Source: Planctomycetaceae bacterium (GTDB lineage Bacteria > Planctomycetota > Planctomycetia > Pirellulales > Pirellulaceae). Taken from it: a DNA stretch of 64,000 nucleotides. Below, piece by piece: positions 45,623-54,625 of this stretch (the stretch's first letter is position 1; the number at the start of each line of letters is the position of its first letter). The notes beneath the pieces are model-generated. The model was not told the DNA's origin. It saw only the letters and a program-made list of their open reading frames with translations, and searched no databases. The position numbers and the translations under genes are program-made. The stretch lies in assembly GCA_020638995.1 (NCBI GenBank), contig JACKHM010000005.1, positions 310,001 through 374,000 of the forward strand, written 5' to 3'.

Positions 45623-46837
45623 TTGGCACTTCTTTGGACAAGTACCGGTCGGCGGCGCAGGCGGAAAAAGCTTGGTCGCTTCGTTGCGTTCGAATCCCTT
45701 GAACATCGCAACATGCCGGCCTTGCTCGTTGACGTCGGCCACCACCTTGTCGAGCCCGATACGAGTGGCCAGACCGTCACATTATCGGTTGTTAGCACGT
45801 CGCCAAGCGATGTGCCCGTCGCGGGATTTTCGCTGAAAGCACAGATTGTCTCCGCGACCCAAGGACCTTATTTCCAAGACGTGGTGTTTTCCGGCGGTCT
45901 CTGGAATACATTCCCCCATATCGAGAGCGGCAGTCCGCTGCCGACCGATCGAACGGTGGCATCCGGTGACGTGAGTTTCACACAGGGTTTCGAATCTCGA
46001 GCCGACGGGACGCTCGTGACATTCACGATCGATACGACTGGAATTCCCGCGGGCAGTTATCAGTTTCGATTGGTTGGGACTCAGCTCGGCAGTTCAAGTT
46101 TCCGCCGTGCTGATGGCTCGATCGTCGCCGCTGATATCTCGAATGGCACGCTGCAAGTACGGAGCATTTGGCAGAATCCGGTCGACCCCAAAGATATCAA
46201 CAACGATGGTCGTATCTCTCCATTAGACGTTTTGCTCTTGTTGAACAACCTTAGCAAGGAAGGTTCACGTGAGCTTGAGATGCCGTCATCGGGTGACGAG
46301 CCGCCGCCCTACTACGATGTAGACGGTGATGGTCACATCTCTCCGAAGGATGGATTGGGTGTCATCAATTGCCTCAATGGCTTTGGTTGTGTGTCGACAC
46401 CGTCGCCCATTCTTGCCGCTGTGACTCCCGACTTCAGTCCCAAGACACCAGACTCAACCAGCGTCGACGACGCGACTCCCAATGTTGTGCCGCCAAAAGA
46501 TACAAATCCAGAGCAAGGTTCGCCCACCGACTCCGAAGGCTGCTATTACTATGATGAGCAACTAGATGGGACGACGTATTGCTACGACGCTGCAAGTGAA
46601 ACCACCGTGCCCATCGCCGAATCGAGTTACGCTGACGATAGTACGCTCTACGCGACGCCAGCTTCTAGTACCGAATCAGGCGGCATCTCTTTAGGGGGCC
46701 GCTCTGTATTGGTCGCGCCGCCATCTCCAACTTCCATCGATGAATACTTTGCGAGAAGTGCCGAGGACGTATCTGAGAGATACATCGGCGACGCGCTGCT
46801 CGACTTGGCACTCGACGAGATCTTCGCGTCTGCATAG
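45623..46837 (+). CDS. Surface/secreted protein with LExR-type sorting motif and dockerin repeats
   Basis: 404 aa from TTG 45623; no ATG precedes the conserved N-terminus, so the start is uncertain. The very basic start (GRRRRRKKLGRFVAFESLEHRNMPA) is the LExR motif type that begins many planctomycete exported proteins. A beta-rich domain (about 40-180) resembles a cohesin/bacterial cell-surface fold. Two calcium-binding dockerin-type repeats follow: DINNDGRISPLDVLLLLNNL and YDVDGDGHISPKDGLGVINC. The C-terminal ~150 residues are acidic and of low complexity. It is probably displayed on the cell surface. Confidence 0.8.
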   Translation: MALLWTSTGRRRRRKKLGRFVAFESLEHRNMPALLVDVGHHLVEPDTSGQTVTLSVVSTSPSDVPVAGFSLKAQIVSATQGPYFQDVVFSGGLWNTFPHIESGSPLPTDRTVASGDVSFTQGFESRADGTLVTFTIDTTGIPAGSYQFRLVGTQLGSSSFRRADGSIVAADISNGTLQVRSIWQNPVDPKDINNDGRISPLDVLLLLNNLSKEGSRELEMPSSGDEPPPYYDVDGDGHISPKDGLGVINCLNGFGCVSTPSPILAAVTPDFSPKTPDSTSVDDATPNVVPPKDTNPEQGSPTDSEGCYYYDEQLDGTTYCYDAASETTVPIAESSYADDSTLYATPASSTESGGISLGGRSVLVAPPSPTSIDEYFARSAEDVSERYIGDALLDLALDEIFASA

Positions 46838-46852
46838 CTCGTTTGTGTACAG

Positions 46853-47656
46853 CTAGTCGATTTGAACCTGACTCCGGTCGATTGTTGCTGTCGGAAATTG
46901 CGGGTCTAGTTCGCCCAGTGCTTCTACGATAATCCTGCAGATGGCGAAATTGCGGTACCACTTTTGATCAGACGGTATCACATGCCAAGGAGCCCACTCG
47001 GTCGTACAAAGGTTTATCGCATCCTCGTACGCCTCCATATAATCATCCCACTTTTTTCGCTTCTGCAGGTCTTCAGTGGAGAATTTCCAGTTTTTCCTGG
47101 GGTCGTCCAGTCGAGACTGAAATCGTTCCGCTTGTTCTTGCTTGGAAATGTGCAAATAAAACTTCAGTAGTTTAGTGCCCGTCTCACTCAGCATATGTTC
47201 AAACTCATTGATCTGGTCGAATCTGGATTTCCAAACACTCTTGGATACGAGTTTTTCGACGCGGACGATCAGTACATCTTCATAGTGAGAACGATTGAAC
47301 ACCCCGATCATGCCCGCCCTTGGAACTGATCGATGAATTCTCCACAGATAGTCATGAGCCAATTCTTCTTCGGTGGGCTTCTTAAACGACTCGACATGAA
47401 CACCCTGAGGGTTCACGCCCCGAAGAACGGTTCGAATCGTGCCGTCTTTGCCCCCAGCGTCCATCGCCTGAAGTACGACCAGAAGTTTATGTTTCCCTTC
47501 TGCATAAAGCTTCCGCTGCAACTCGATCAGCTCGGCGCGCAGTTTCTCGAACTCTCGCTCGGTGCTCTCGCGATCGTCGCGGAAGGCTTTCGCTTTTGTC
47601 GAAGTTGAATCCAGACGGAGTGATTTACCGGGCGTACACTGATGTTCATGCATCAT
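46853..47656 (-). CDS. PPK2-family polyphosphate:nucleotide phosphotransferase
   Basis: 267 aa, the single-domain PPK2 form. Walker-type motifs are visible: LVVLQAMDAGGKDGTIRTVL (P-loop GGKDG), then GVFNRSHYEDVLIVRVEKLV, and the lid-module arginines in SRLDDPRKNWKFSTEDLQKR. The C-terminal WHVIPSDQKWYRNFAICRI is typical. These enzymes phosphorylate nucleotides with polyphosphate, or the reverse. Class (AMP, ADP or both) cannot be fixed by eye. It complements the ppx-ppk1 operon about 22 kb upstream. Confidence 0.9.
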   Translation of the reverse strand: MMHEHQCTPGKSLRLDSTSTKAKAFRDDRESTEREFEKLRAELIELQRKLYAEGKHKLLVVLQAMDAGGKDGTIRTVLRGVNPQGVHVESFKKPTEEELAHDYLWRIHRSVPRAGMIGVFNRSHYEDVLIVRVEKLVSKSVWKSRFDQINEFEHMLSETGTKLLKFYLHISKQEQAERFQSRLDDPRKNWKFSTEDLQKRKKWDDYMEAYEDAINLCTTEWAPWHVIPSDQKWYRNFAICRIIVEALGELDPQFPTATIDRSQVQID

Positions 47657-47934
47657 ACCTCGCTCCTATCATCAGTTTGAAACAGCTCAGCTTAACCTCG
47701 CCTGAGACACGAGGGCTACCCAACGAAGAAATGGGTGGTCGTACACTTTGCCTTGTGTGGGGTGCATGAAATGCACCAGCGGCGACAAAGATGGCCGGTT
47801 TCACACGCCCTACGATCAAAGTGCACCACTACCAAGAAATTGCTGGACGTCTGCAAACTGCGCGATTTCGCTCAGCAGGGACTTGCAAGTCGTAGGACGG
47901 CGCGGTCGACTAGTAGCGTACACGGGGGGATGTC

Positions 47935-48840
47935 ATGAGCGATTCTGATCTTATCTTGTTGGTTGAAGACAGTCCGACCCAAGCTGCCCACATGCAATTC
48001 ATTTTGGAAGACGCTGGGTTTCGGGTTGCCGTGGCGGTGGACGGACGCGCCGGATTAGAAAAGGTCCGCGCCGAGCAGCCCTTGCTGGTGGTAACAGATC
48101 TTCACATGCCCGAGATGAACGGGCTGGAGCTTGTACAACAGCTCCGCCGCGAATTCGCCTCTCTTCCAGTTATCCTGACAACGGCGGCTGGAACCGAGGA
48201 CATTGCGACCGAGGCACTTCAGCGGGGAGCTGCGAGTTATGTTCCCAAACGCAAAGCCGAAACGATGCTTGTCGAGACAGTTCGACAGATTCTGGCACTT
48301 TCTCGAGCTGACCGAATGGCCCGCAGGTTGATCGAGTGCCAAACGAGTTCTCATTTGACTTTTTCACTCTACAACGACGACTCCTTGGTTCCGGCAGTCA
48401 TTGCGAGAATTCGAGACCAGCTACTCGAAATGGGAATCTGCGATGACGCTGCGATCATGCCCGTCTCGACGGCGATCGACGAATCACTTGTTAACGCGAT
48501 GATTCACGGCAATTTGGAAGTCTCGTCGAAACTGCGTGATGAGGACTCCGGTAAGCCCTACCGCAATCTAATCAGCGAGCGTCGAAACCTTACCCCATAC
48601 CGCGATCGTCGAGTTCATATCGAACTTACAACGAATCGCGACGAAGCTTGTATCGTCATCCGTGACGAGGGACCGGGCTTCGATCCCTCGAAGATTCCGG
48701 ATCCTCGCGACCCTGCGAACATTGAAAAGGTGAGCGGACGCGGCTTGCTCCTAATTCATACATTTATGGATGAAGTACGCCACAACGGGCAAGGAAATGA
48801 GATCACGATGATTAAACGGCGAGCGGTAACAGCCCGTTAG
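47935..48840 (+). CDS. Response regulator fused to RsbW-like ATPase domain
   Basis: 301 aa. Residues 1-125 are a receiver domain with acidic pocket LILLVEDSPTQAAHMQFILE, phosphoacceptor Asp in LLVVTDLHMPEMNGLELVQQ and VILTTAAGTEDIATEAL. Residues about 140-295 are an RsbW/SpoIIAB-like GHKL ATPase: STAIDESLVNAMIHGNLEVS (N box), CIVIRDEGPGFDPSKIPDP (G1) and GRGLLLIHTFMDEVRHNG (G2). This joins phosphorylation input to an anti-sigma-like or switch kinase output in one protein, a planctomycete-favoured partner-switching design. The partner anti-anti-sigma factor is not in the window. Confidence 0.88.
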   Translation: MSDSDLILLVEDSPTQAAHMQFILEDAGFRVAVAVDGRAGLEKVRAEQPLLVVTDLHMPEMNGLELVQQLRREFASLPVILTTAAGTEDIATEALQRGAASYVPKRKAETMLVETVRQILALSRADRMARRLIECQTSSHLTFSLYNDDSLVPAVIARIRDQLLEMGICDDAAIMPVSTAIDESLVNAMIHGNLEVSSKLRDEDSGKPYRNLISERRNLTPYRDRRVHIELTTNRDEACIVIRDEGPGFDPSKIPDPRDPANIEKVSGRGLLLIHTFMDEVRHNGQGNEITMIKRRAVTAR

Positions 48841-49071
48841 CGTGTCCAGGAAGTAACGCGTACTGGGGCGCGCATTTGGCGTGAACGAGCAACTTCGGCG
48901 GTACAACACTTGCGATGCCTCGATAGTTCGCGTGCGTGAGATCAATGGGGCAGGGCATTTTCGGGCCATCAGACGCTCGTATCGCTATGACCGCTATAAG
49001 CCGATCGGCGAGACTCTCATCCATGACCTATCTTTTTCCAAGCAGAATCCTCCAACGGTTTCAGAACCCTC

Positions 49072-50118
49072 ATGCTACAGCCAGCGCACACTATTCGACG
49101 ACTTAGCCTGGGCAATGAACAATTTCGGGCAGCGAGCCGCTGCATCGCGATCCTGCTAACCGTTGTGATCTTCGGAACACTTGGATTCTGGTACATCGAG
49201 CACGACAACGACTGGGGCCTGTGGAAATCGTTGTTCTTTACGCTGATCACGATCACTACAGTGGGATATGGCGATCAGGGGCTTTCGCCAACAGGAGAAA
49301 AATTCGCAGCCGTCCTGCTCTTGTTCGGAATCGGGAGCGCAACTTACAGCATTACGTCGCTCGTTCAGATAGCGGTCAGTTATCAATCTACACGGAAACA
49401 GAAGATGCAAAACAAGATTGCTCGACTTCAGGACCATCTCATCATCTGTGGCTTCGGTCGAATTGGACGAACCGTCGCCCAAGAGCTTCGTAAAACGGAG
49501 ATGCCATTTGTAGTCGTTGATTGCGAGCCGACGATTGTCGAAGAGGCGCTCGATCACGATTTCTTGGCGATGCAGGGCAATTCAACTGACGACGAAGTGC
49601 TACGTCAGGCAGGGATCGAGCGCGCAAAAGGAATCATTTGCGTCACGAGTTCGGACGCTGAAAACGTCTTTGTCACGCTTTGTGCTCGTGAACTCAATCC
49701 CGGTGCATTTATCGCCTGCCGTGCGGGCACGGATAGCGCCGCCAGACGAATGGAACGAGCGGGAGCCACGCTTGTGGTTTCACCTTATACAACAGCGGGA
49801 CATAACATCGCGGACGCCATCCTCCGCCCCAAACTCGCTCAATTCCTCCACAGCAACCGGAGTGGCAACATCGAACTCGGAGAGTTTCAAATAAGTGAAG
49901 ACTCGAAAATCGTCGGAGAAACGATTCAAAGTGTGGGTAGGGAATTTCCAACCGTCGTCTTCGTCGCCGTCAAGCGTCACGACGCCGATTCTCCAACTCG
50001 CCCAGGTGGTAACCAAGCATTCTGTGCCGGCGACGCGGTCACCGTTGCCGGTCCACGGCGAGACTTAGAGCGTCTGTATCTGCAAGCCGAACACGTCCGC
50101 GAACTAGCACATTGCTAG
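49072..50118 (+). CDS. Potassium channel with TrkA-N (RCK) domain
   Basis: 348 aa. Two transmembrane helices flank a pore loop (ITITTVGYGDQGLSPTGEKF) with the K+ selectivity filter TVGYGD. The cytoplasmic half begins HLIICGFGRIGRTVAQELRK, a Rossmann TrkA-N/RCK domain that binds nucleotide, and ends in a TrkA-C-like block (GDAVTVAGPRRDLERLY). It forms a ligand-gated K+ channel of the MthK/Kch type. Stand-alone. Confidence 0.93.
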   Translation: MLQPAHTIRRLSLGNEQFRAASRCIAILLTVVIFGTLGFWYIEHDNDWGLWKSLFFTLITITTVGYGDQGLSPTGEKFAAVLLLFGIGSATYSITSLVQIAVSYQSTRKQKMQNKIARLQDHLIICGFGRIGRTVAQELRKTEMPFVVVDCEPTIVEEALDHDFLAMQGNSTDDEVLRQAGIERAKGIICVTSSDAENVFVTLCARELNPGAFIACRAGTDSAARRMERAGATLVVSPYTTAGHNIADAILRPKLAQFLHSNRSGNIELGEFQISEDSKIVGETIQSVGREFPTVVFVAVKRHDADSPTRPGGNQAFCAGDAVTVAGPRRDLERLYLQAEHVRELAHC

Positions 50119-50223
50119 TGGTTACCGGGACAGGGTCGATCTGGCTAATGCTTTCTGGCTGCACTGACCTTCGGTGGTAACAAGTCGTCATGGCTTGCGG
50201 CGGCTGCAATCGCCGTTCACGCG

Positions 50224-51165
50224 TTACGAACGCCCGATTCGATCTAGAACCGTTTCGAGCGTTTGACGCAACACGTTGCCGCTGTTTCGAAGACCCTGCA
50301 TTTCTTTCGGCCATAGATCGATTTCATGACGGTCGACGACGCCAGTGCGCCCGACGACTGTGGGCACTGAGAGGGCGACATTGCGAATATCATAAGAACC
50401 GTCTTGCACCGAGGAGACAGGTAAAACGCGGCGTTGATCGAGGGCGATTGAATGGATAACGTCGCGAATCGCGATCCCAACTGCAAAGCCAGCGCCGCCT
50501 TTGCGGCTGATGACTTCGGCCCCAGACCCCTTCGTTCGCTTGAAAAGTTCGTTCGCCAGGTTTGCGGTCCAGCCTGGATACTTTTCTAGCGGCAAACCAG
50601 CGACAGTCGCACTCGACCAGATCGGCACCATGCTGTCGCCGTGTTCGCCAAGGATCAATGCGGAAGTCTGTGTGGGTTGAGTTCCGAGCTTTTGGGCGAT
50701 CAAACTGCGGAAGCGAATCGTGTCAAGCTGTGTCCCAAGACCAATGACTTGATTGAGCGGCAGACCGAGTCGATCGGCTGCAACATACGTGAGAATATCG
50801 ACCGGGTTGGAGACGACAAACACGATTGCACTTTGCTTCGTACCAACGCTCTTCACGCCATCGAGGATCGAGAGAAACAAATCAGTATTGCGATTGATCA
50901 GGTCCAAACGTGACTCGTCCGGTTTGCGGCGCAGTCCGGCCGTGATGCAGATTACATCGCTATCTGGAATATGTTCGTAGCTTCCGGAGGAAATGACCTG
51001 ATCTGCCGTACTTGGTCCGCCGTGCATGATGTCTAAGGCCTGACCGAGGGCCAGTTCTTGGTTCACGTCGATCAACGCGATCTCGCGAACCACTCCGCCG
51101 CACTGCAGCGCGAACCCTGCGCTAGATCCGACCAATCCGCCGCCACCAATGATACTAACTTTCAT
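50224..51165 (-). CDS. Lactate/malate dehydrogenase of the BMC operon
   Basis: 313 aa. NAD-binding SIIGGGGLVGSSAGFALQ, catalytic His in ILGEHGDSMVPIW and VVSNPVDILTYVAADRL are standard. The active-site loop reads AGLRRKPDESRLDLI; the RKPxxSR form, with arginine at the specificity position, is malate-dehydrogenase-like, so oxaloacetate/malate may be preferred over pyruvate/lactate. It is the last gene of the microcompartment operon and lacks an obvious encapsulation helix. It probably balances NAD/NADH for the lactaldehyde pathway, but its place inside or outside the shell is unknown. Confidence 0.88.
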   Translation of the reverse strand: MKVSIIGGGGLVGSSAGFALQCGGVVREIALIDVNQELALGQALDIMHGGPSTADQVISSGSYEHIPDSDVICITAGLRRKPDESRLDLINRNTDLFLSILDGVKSVGTKQSAIVFVVSNPVDILTYVAADRLGLPLNQVIGLGTQLDTIRFRSLIAQKLGTQPTQTSALILGEHGDSMVPIWSSATVAGLPLEKYPGWTANLANELFKRTKGSGAEVISRKGGAGFAVGIAIRDVIHSIALDQRRVLPVSSVQDGSYDIRNVALSVPTVVGRTGVVDRHEIDLWPKEMQGLRNSGNVLRQTLETVLDRIGRS

Positions 51166-51317
51166 AATGCTTCCTCGTAGGGTCCGCTATTCGGACCAGT
51201 AAAAGAGCCCTCACACTCACTCGTATTGAGCTCTAATTGTTACATGCACCGACTTGTATAGTCTCGCTAACTTCGAATCCAAATCGACAGGCTCACCACG
51301 TCCAATCGCAATGGCCG

Positions 51318-52184
51318 CTATCGCTTTGCCAACTCTGCCACAACGCGGTCCGTTATCGCCTTGATCAATGCCTCTTGGCTCGCATCGCCATTGGCCACCG
51401 GAGTCGCCGCGGAAATCTTCGGCCCCATCACTGGTGGAGCTTCGAAGGCCCTGCGTTCGACGCCAGAATCTTTCCAGCTTTCACGGAAGATGTCGTTAGC
51501 GCATATATCGCAGTCTTCGTACTCTTTGGTATTCCGGGGGTCCGACCAACCCCAGTTCCTTTTCAGCTCAAGCAGTTCTCGCTCCTTGCCTTCGTCAAAG
51601 TAATTTACTTTGCCGAGGTTCTTGGCGAGCATCAACATGCGGCAATAGGCATCAAGGATCTCGGTCCACCAATATGCTTGCTCGACATCGGTGCCATAGC
51701 TCACCGTGCCGTGATTTGCCAGGATGATGATATTAGTCTTTTGGACGAACGGAATAATAGTATCGGCAAATGCCTGGCCACCCGGCGTTTCGTATTTCGT
51801 GATTGGCACATCGCCGAGGAAGACTTCGACCTCAGGCAGCACACACTGCGGAATCGGCTCGCGAGCAATCGCGAATGCTGTCGCATGGGGTGGATGACAA
51901 TGTACAACGCTTTTGACGTCAGGGCGATTCTTGTAGATTTCGAGATGCAGCAGGGCTTCACTCGAACGCTTCTTCCGGCCTGACAGTTGCTTGCCAGTCA
52001 TGTCGACGGTCGAGATGTCGTCGGGCTTGAGAAAACCCTTCGAGTGCATTGTCGGCGTGCAGAGAACTTCATTCTCGCTGATCCGAACTGTGATATTTCC
52101 ATCGTTGGCTGCCGCAAATCCCTTGTTGTAGAGCCGGCGACCGATCTCGCAAATATCTTGTTTGATTTTGTGTGGGTTAGTCAT
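51318..52184 (-). CDS. Class II aldolase (fuculose/rhamnulose-1-phosphate type) with encapsulation tail
   Basis: 288 aa. The zinc site is plain: VHCHPPHATAFAIAREPIP supplies the HxH and IIILANHGTVSYGTDVEQAY the third histidine. Such enzymes split L-fuculose- or L-rhamnulose-1-phosphate into dihydroxyacetone phosphate and L-lactaldehyde. After a flexible Ala-rich linker, the C-terminus ends in a short amphipathic helix (SQEALIKAITDRVVAELAKR), the form of a microcompartment encapsulation peptide. This enzyme therefore probably sits in the lumen and makes the aldehyde there. Confidence 0.92.
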   Translation of the reverse strand: MTNPHKIKQDICEIGRRLYNKGFAAANDGNITVRISENEVLCTPTMHSKGFLKPDDISTVDMTGKQLSGRKKRSSEALLHLEIYKNRPDVKSVVHCHPPHATAFAIAREPIPQCVLPEVEVFLGDVPITKYETPGGQAFADTIIPFVQKTNIIILANHGTVSYGTDVEQAYWWTEILDAYCRMLMLAKNLGKVNYFDEGKERELLELKRNWGWSDPRNTKEYEDCDICANDIFRESWKDSGVERRAFEAPPVMGPKISAATPVANGDASQEALIKAITDRVVAELAKR

Positions 52185-52190
52185 TTTTGG

Positions 52191-52226
52191 TTTTCAGTAT
52201 TCAGTGGTTAGTTTTCAGTTTTCGAA
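52191..52226 (-). repeat. TTTTCAGT repeat at end of a BMC-P gene
   Basis: TTTTCAGTATTCAGT followed by GTTTTCAGTTTTC. The last codons of the 52201-52515 shell gene are read from it (residues KLKTNH before the stop), so the repeat has altered the protein's C-terminus. Its sequence matches the repeats at 53076, 54571, 54955 and (inverted) 55321. Confidence 0.65.
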
Positions 52227-52515
52227 TCTGTGCGGGGTTAAGATCGATCTCGTCCAGGATCGCTGCGTTGTAGGCATCAACAGGCTTGTCGTGAGGACGG
52301 AATGGTTGGGCGGCCTCGCCACCTTCGCTCAGCGCCACCAACTCGCCGACGCCTGATCCGAACTCGTCCCACAGAACTAGCTCTTCCGCCGCGGGCTCTT
52401 CGCTGCCTGACAAGTTCGCCAACGACATCGGCACCGCTAAACGCAGGCTTGCACCGGCAAACTCGGGAAGCGAGCGATTGAGAGTGACCGTTCCTATTAT
52501 CTTGGCAATTCGCAT
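52201..52515 (-). CDS. BMC-P shell protein (EutN/CcmL family), copy 3
   Basis: 104 aa. MRIAKIIGTVTLNRSLPEFA and LVLWDEFGSGVGELVALSEG are EutN/CcmL signatures, as is KPVDAYNAAILDEIDL. Five subunits form the vertex cap of a microcompartment. The usual protein ends near DEIDL; here about 12 more residues, the last encoded by the TTTTCAGT repeat, are added. Confidence 0.93.
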   Translation of the reverse strand: MRIAKIIGTVTLNRSLPEFAGASLRLAVPMSLANLSGSEEPAAEELVLWDEFGSGVGELVALSEGGEAAQPFRPHDKPVDAYNAAILDEIDLNPAQIRKLKTNH

Positions 52516-52556
52516 ATCTCTCAGTTGTGGCCTGGCCTTATGGTCCAGACTTAATC

Positions 52557-52817
52557 TTATTGACGTCTCACAAGTTCAATCGATTTATCTTTCAATTCAT
52601 CTTTGACCGCCGGAGTTACAATCGAGCGGCCACCAACTACTAGTCGTTTTACTCCTGCCAGCCGTCCCTCTACCTTCGCCAAAGTTACGACCTTGTCGCT
52701 CAACGCTAACTCACAGCCATTAGTCGTTTGTTCGAGTACAAGTCCTCTCTCCACCAAACGACGAATCACTTCTTGTACGATTCGTTCAACAAACTCAGGA
52801 TCGAATTTTTGACTCAT
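52557..52817 (-). CDS. 86-aa BMC accessory protein with encapsulation-like helix
   Basis: 86 aa. The N-terminus DPEFVERIVQEVIRRLVERG is an amphipathic helix of encapsulation-peptide type. It is followed by a small beta-like domain (KVVTLAKVEGRLAGVKRLVV) and a C-terminal helix (TPAVKDELKDKSIELVRR). It sits between two BMC-P genes, and its ATG overlaps the neighbour's stop (base 52817). No enzymatic motif is seen. A scaffold or adaptor linking cargo to the shell would fit, by position and helix alone. Confidence 0.8.
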   Translation of the reverse strand: MSQKFDPEFVERIVQEVIRRLVERGLVLEQTTNGCELALSDKVVTLAKVEGRLAGVKRLVVGGRSIVTPAVKDELKDKSIELVRRQ

Positions 52818-53071
52818 TAATCGGCGATACCGATCGTCGTCCAGCGAACGGGTGTCGCATCGACTTTCAGGTACTCTCTCGCTCCACGACCATCGCTTGT
52901 CAACATTACCGTTTCACCAACTCCCGCGCCGATTATGTCCACCGCCAACAGCGGATCACCATCGGGCTTGCCATTAACTAGTTGTGGCTGAACGACAAGC
53001 AAACGCTGGCGTTGCATCGACGAGTGCTTCACCGTCGCTGTCGCTGTGCCGATAACGAGTCCCTTAAGCAT
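52817..53071 (-). CDS. BMC-P shell protein (EutN/CcmL family), copy 2
   Basis: 84 aa, the minimal length of the family. LKGLVIGTATATVKHSSMQR, VVQPQLVNGKPDGDPLLAVD and GAGVGETVMLTSDGRGAREY are characteristic. It forms pentamers that close the shell. It is one of three pentamer genes in the operon. Confidence 0.93.
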   Translation of the reverse strand: MLKGLVIGTATATVKHSSMQRQRLLVVQPQLVNGKPDGDPLLAVDIIGAGVGETVMLTSDGRGAREYLKVDATPVRWTTIGIAD

Positions 53072-53075
53072 GATG

Positions 53076-53099
53076 GTTTTCCGTTTTCAGCTTTCAGTA
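53076..53099 (-). repeat. TTTTCAGT-type repeat between BMC-P and aldehyde dehydrogenase
   Basis: GGTTTTCCGTTTTCAGCTTTCAGT in the 56-base gap. It carries two imperfect TTTTCAGT units. An adjoining stem pairs AGCTTTC with GAAAGCT (about 53088-53116). Confidence 0.5.
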
Positions 53100-53127
53100 C
53101 GGAATACCGAAAGCTGGCTACCTAAAA

Positions 53128-54561
53128 CTAGTTCTTCGGTTTTCCCAAGATCCATAAATCATCGATCATCGAGCAGCGTCGTTCTCGAGTGAAGGTCAGT
53201 GGGGTTGTTACGCCTTCACCCGTCGGTCCGGCGATCGAGAAGGACAAGTAACCTTCGCCGCCAAGACCCAAGGCTGCCATACACGGCCCATTCTTGACGA
53301 ATAAGGTCGTATCCAGAATCTTGCCCATCTTGGTCATGTTCTTAACATTGTGCGAATGGATGATGGCCGTATGCCTATAGCCGTGCTCGTAATGCCGCGC
53401 CTTCTCAATTGCCTCGTCGACGTTGCGGCAGCGGACAAAAGGCACGAACGGCATCATCTGCTCGACGGGGACAAAAGGATTCGACTCGTCCGTTTCGCCA
53501 AAGAGCAATTCCGTATCCTGAGAGACGCTTTTACCGGCGCCGCGTGCCAGAACGGTTGCGTCTTGACCGAGGAAGTCCTTGGCCGGCGCGTCGTGGTTGT
53601 CGTCGCCAACTTTGACGATGGCATTTCGTGTCAAATCGTCAACTTCGCGGGCATTCAAGCGGGCAGCGCCGGCCCGTTCCATGGCTTGCATCATGCGATC
53701 GAAGACCTGATCGACGACGAAGACCTCTTTCTCTGCAATGCAAAGCAAGTTGTTGTCATAGGCTCCACCTTGAATGATGCAGCGAGCCGCATTGTCCAGG
53801 TCGGCTGTTTCATCAACGACGACCGGTGGGTTGCCGGGCCCGGCAACGATCGCTCGTTTGCCGCTGTTCAACGCCGCGCGAGCAACCATCGGACCACCGG
53901 TCACGCAGATCAGGTTGACACCGCGATGTCCAAAGATACCGGCAGCGGATTCCAGCGTGGGCTCAGCAATCACACAAATCAGATTGTCGATGCCGAGGTC
54001 ACGATAAATTGCTTCGTTAAAACGTCGCACACCTTCTGCAGCGACTTTTTTACCGCTGGGATGCGGATTCACAACGAGTGAATTCCCAGACGCGATCATA
54101 CTCACGGCGTTGCCGGTAATCGTCGGTAACGAATGAGTAACGGGCGTGATGGCGCCGATCACACCGAAAGGAGCGTGCTCGATAACTGCCAAACCCCGAT
54201 CGCCGCTGTAGACCTGGCTTTTCATGAACTCGACACCCGGTGTCTTCTCTCCCAGCGTCTTAAGCTTCTCAATCTTGTGTTTCAGACGACCGATCTTCGT
54301 CTCGTTCATCTCCATCGTGCCGAGTTCCACACAATTGTCGATCGAGATGCGGCGAATGTGGTCAATGATACGTTTGCGCTCTTCCATCCCCCGCTGAGAC
54401 AGTTGCTCGAACGCATCTCGCGCGGCCGCCACAGCTTCGTTGACGTCCGTGAAGATTCCGAAGCGTCCCGAGTAACCCTTGCTGCTGACCATCGGAGCTT
54501 TGCTGACTTCGGCCAACACCTGAGCGACGACGTCGCGGATAATTGATTCGTTGATTTGCAT
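53128..54561 (-). CDS. CoA-acylating aldehyde dehydrogenase (EutE/PduP-like)
   Basis: 477 aa. The N-terminus MQINESIIRDVVAQVLAEVS is an amphipathic encapsulation-type helix. The catalytic cysteine lies in GGAYDNNLLCIAEKEVFVV. Rossmann elements NSLVVNPHPSGKKVAAEGVR and VTGGPMVARAALNSGKRAIV fit the EutE/PduP group, which converts aldehydes to acyl-CoA with NAD. With the upstream aldolase, lactaldehyde to lactyl-CoA is the expected reaction. It has the standard length. Confidence 0.94.
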   Translation of the reverse strand: MQINESIIRDVVAQVLAEVSKAPMVSSKGYSGRFGIFTDVNEAVAAARDAFEQLSQRGMEERKRIIDHIRRISIDNCVELGTMEMNETKIGRLKHKIEKLKTLGEKTPGVEFMKSQVYSGDRGLAVIEHAPFGVIGAITPVTHSLPTITGNAVSMIASGNSLVVNPHPSGKKVAAEGVRRFNEAIYRDLGIDNLICVIAEPTLESAAGIFGHRGVNLICVTGGPMVARAALNSGKRAIVAGPGNPPVVVDETADLDNAARCIIQGGAYDNNLLCIAEKEVFVVDQVFDRMMQAMERAGAARLNAREVDDLTRNAIVKVGDDNHDAPAKDFLGQDATVLARGAGKSVSQDTELLFGETDESNPFVPVEQMMPFVPFVRCRNVDEAIEKARHYEHGYRHTAIIHSHNVKNMTKMGKILDTTLFVKNGPCMAALGLGGEGYLSFSIAGPTGEGVTTPLTFTRERRCSMIDDLWILGKPKN

Positions 54562-54570
54562 GAGATCGCT

Positions 54571-54600
54571 AGTTTTCAGGTTTAGTTTTCAGTTTTAGTC
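54571..54600 (-). repeat. TTTTCAGT repeat between aldehyde dehydrogenase and BMC-P
   Basis: AGTTTTCAGGTTTAGTTTTCAG and TTTTAGT units fill much of the 64-base gap between the two coding regions. Confidence 0.6.
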
Positions 54601-54625
54601 ACGGGATCGAGATGCTCACGCAGCC

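Noticed and set aside
53350..54081. 243-codon plus-strand frame inside the aldehyde dehydrogenase
   Set aside because: Antisense shadow of a conserved enzyme.
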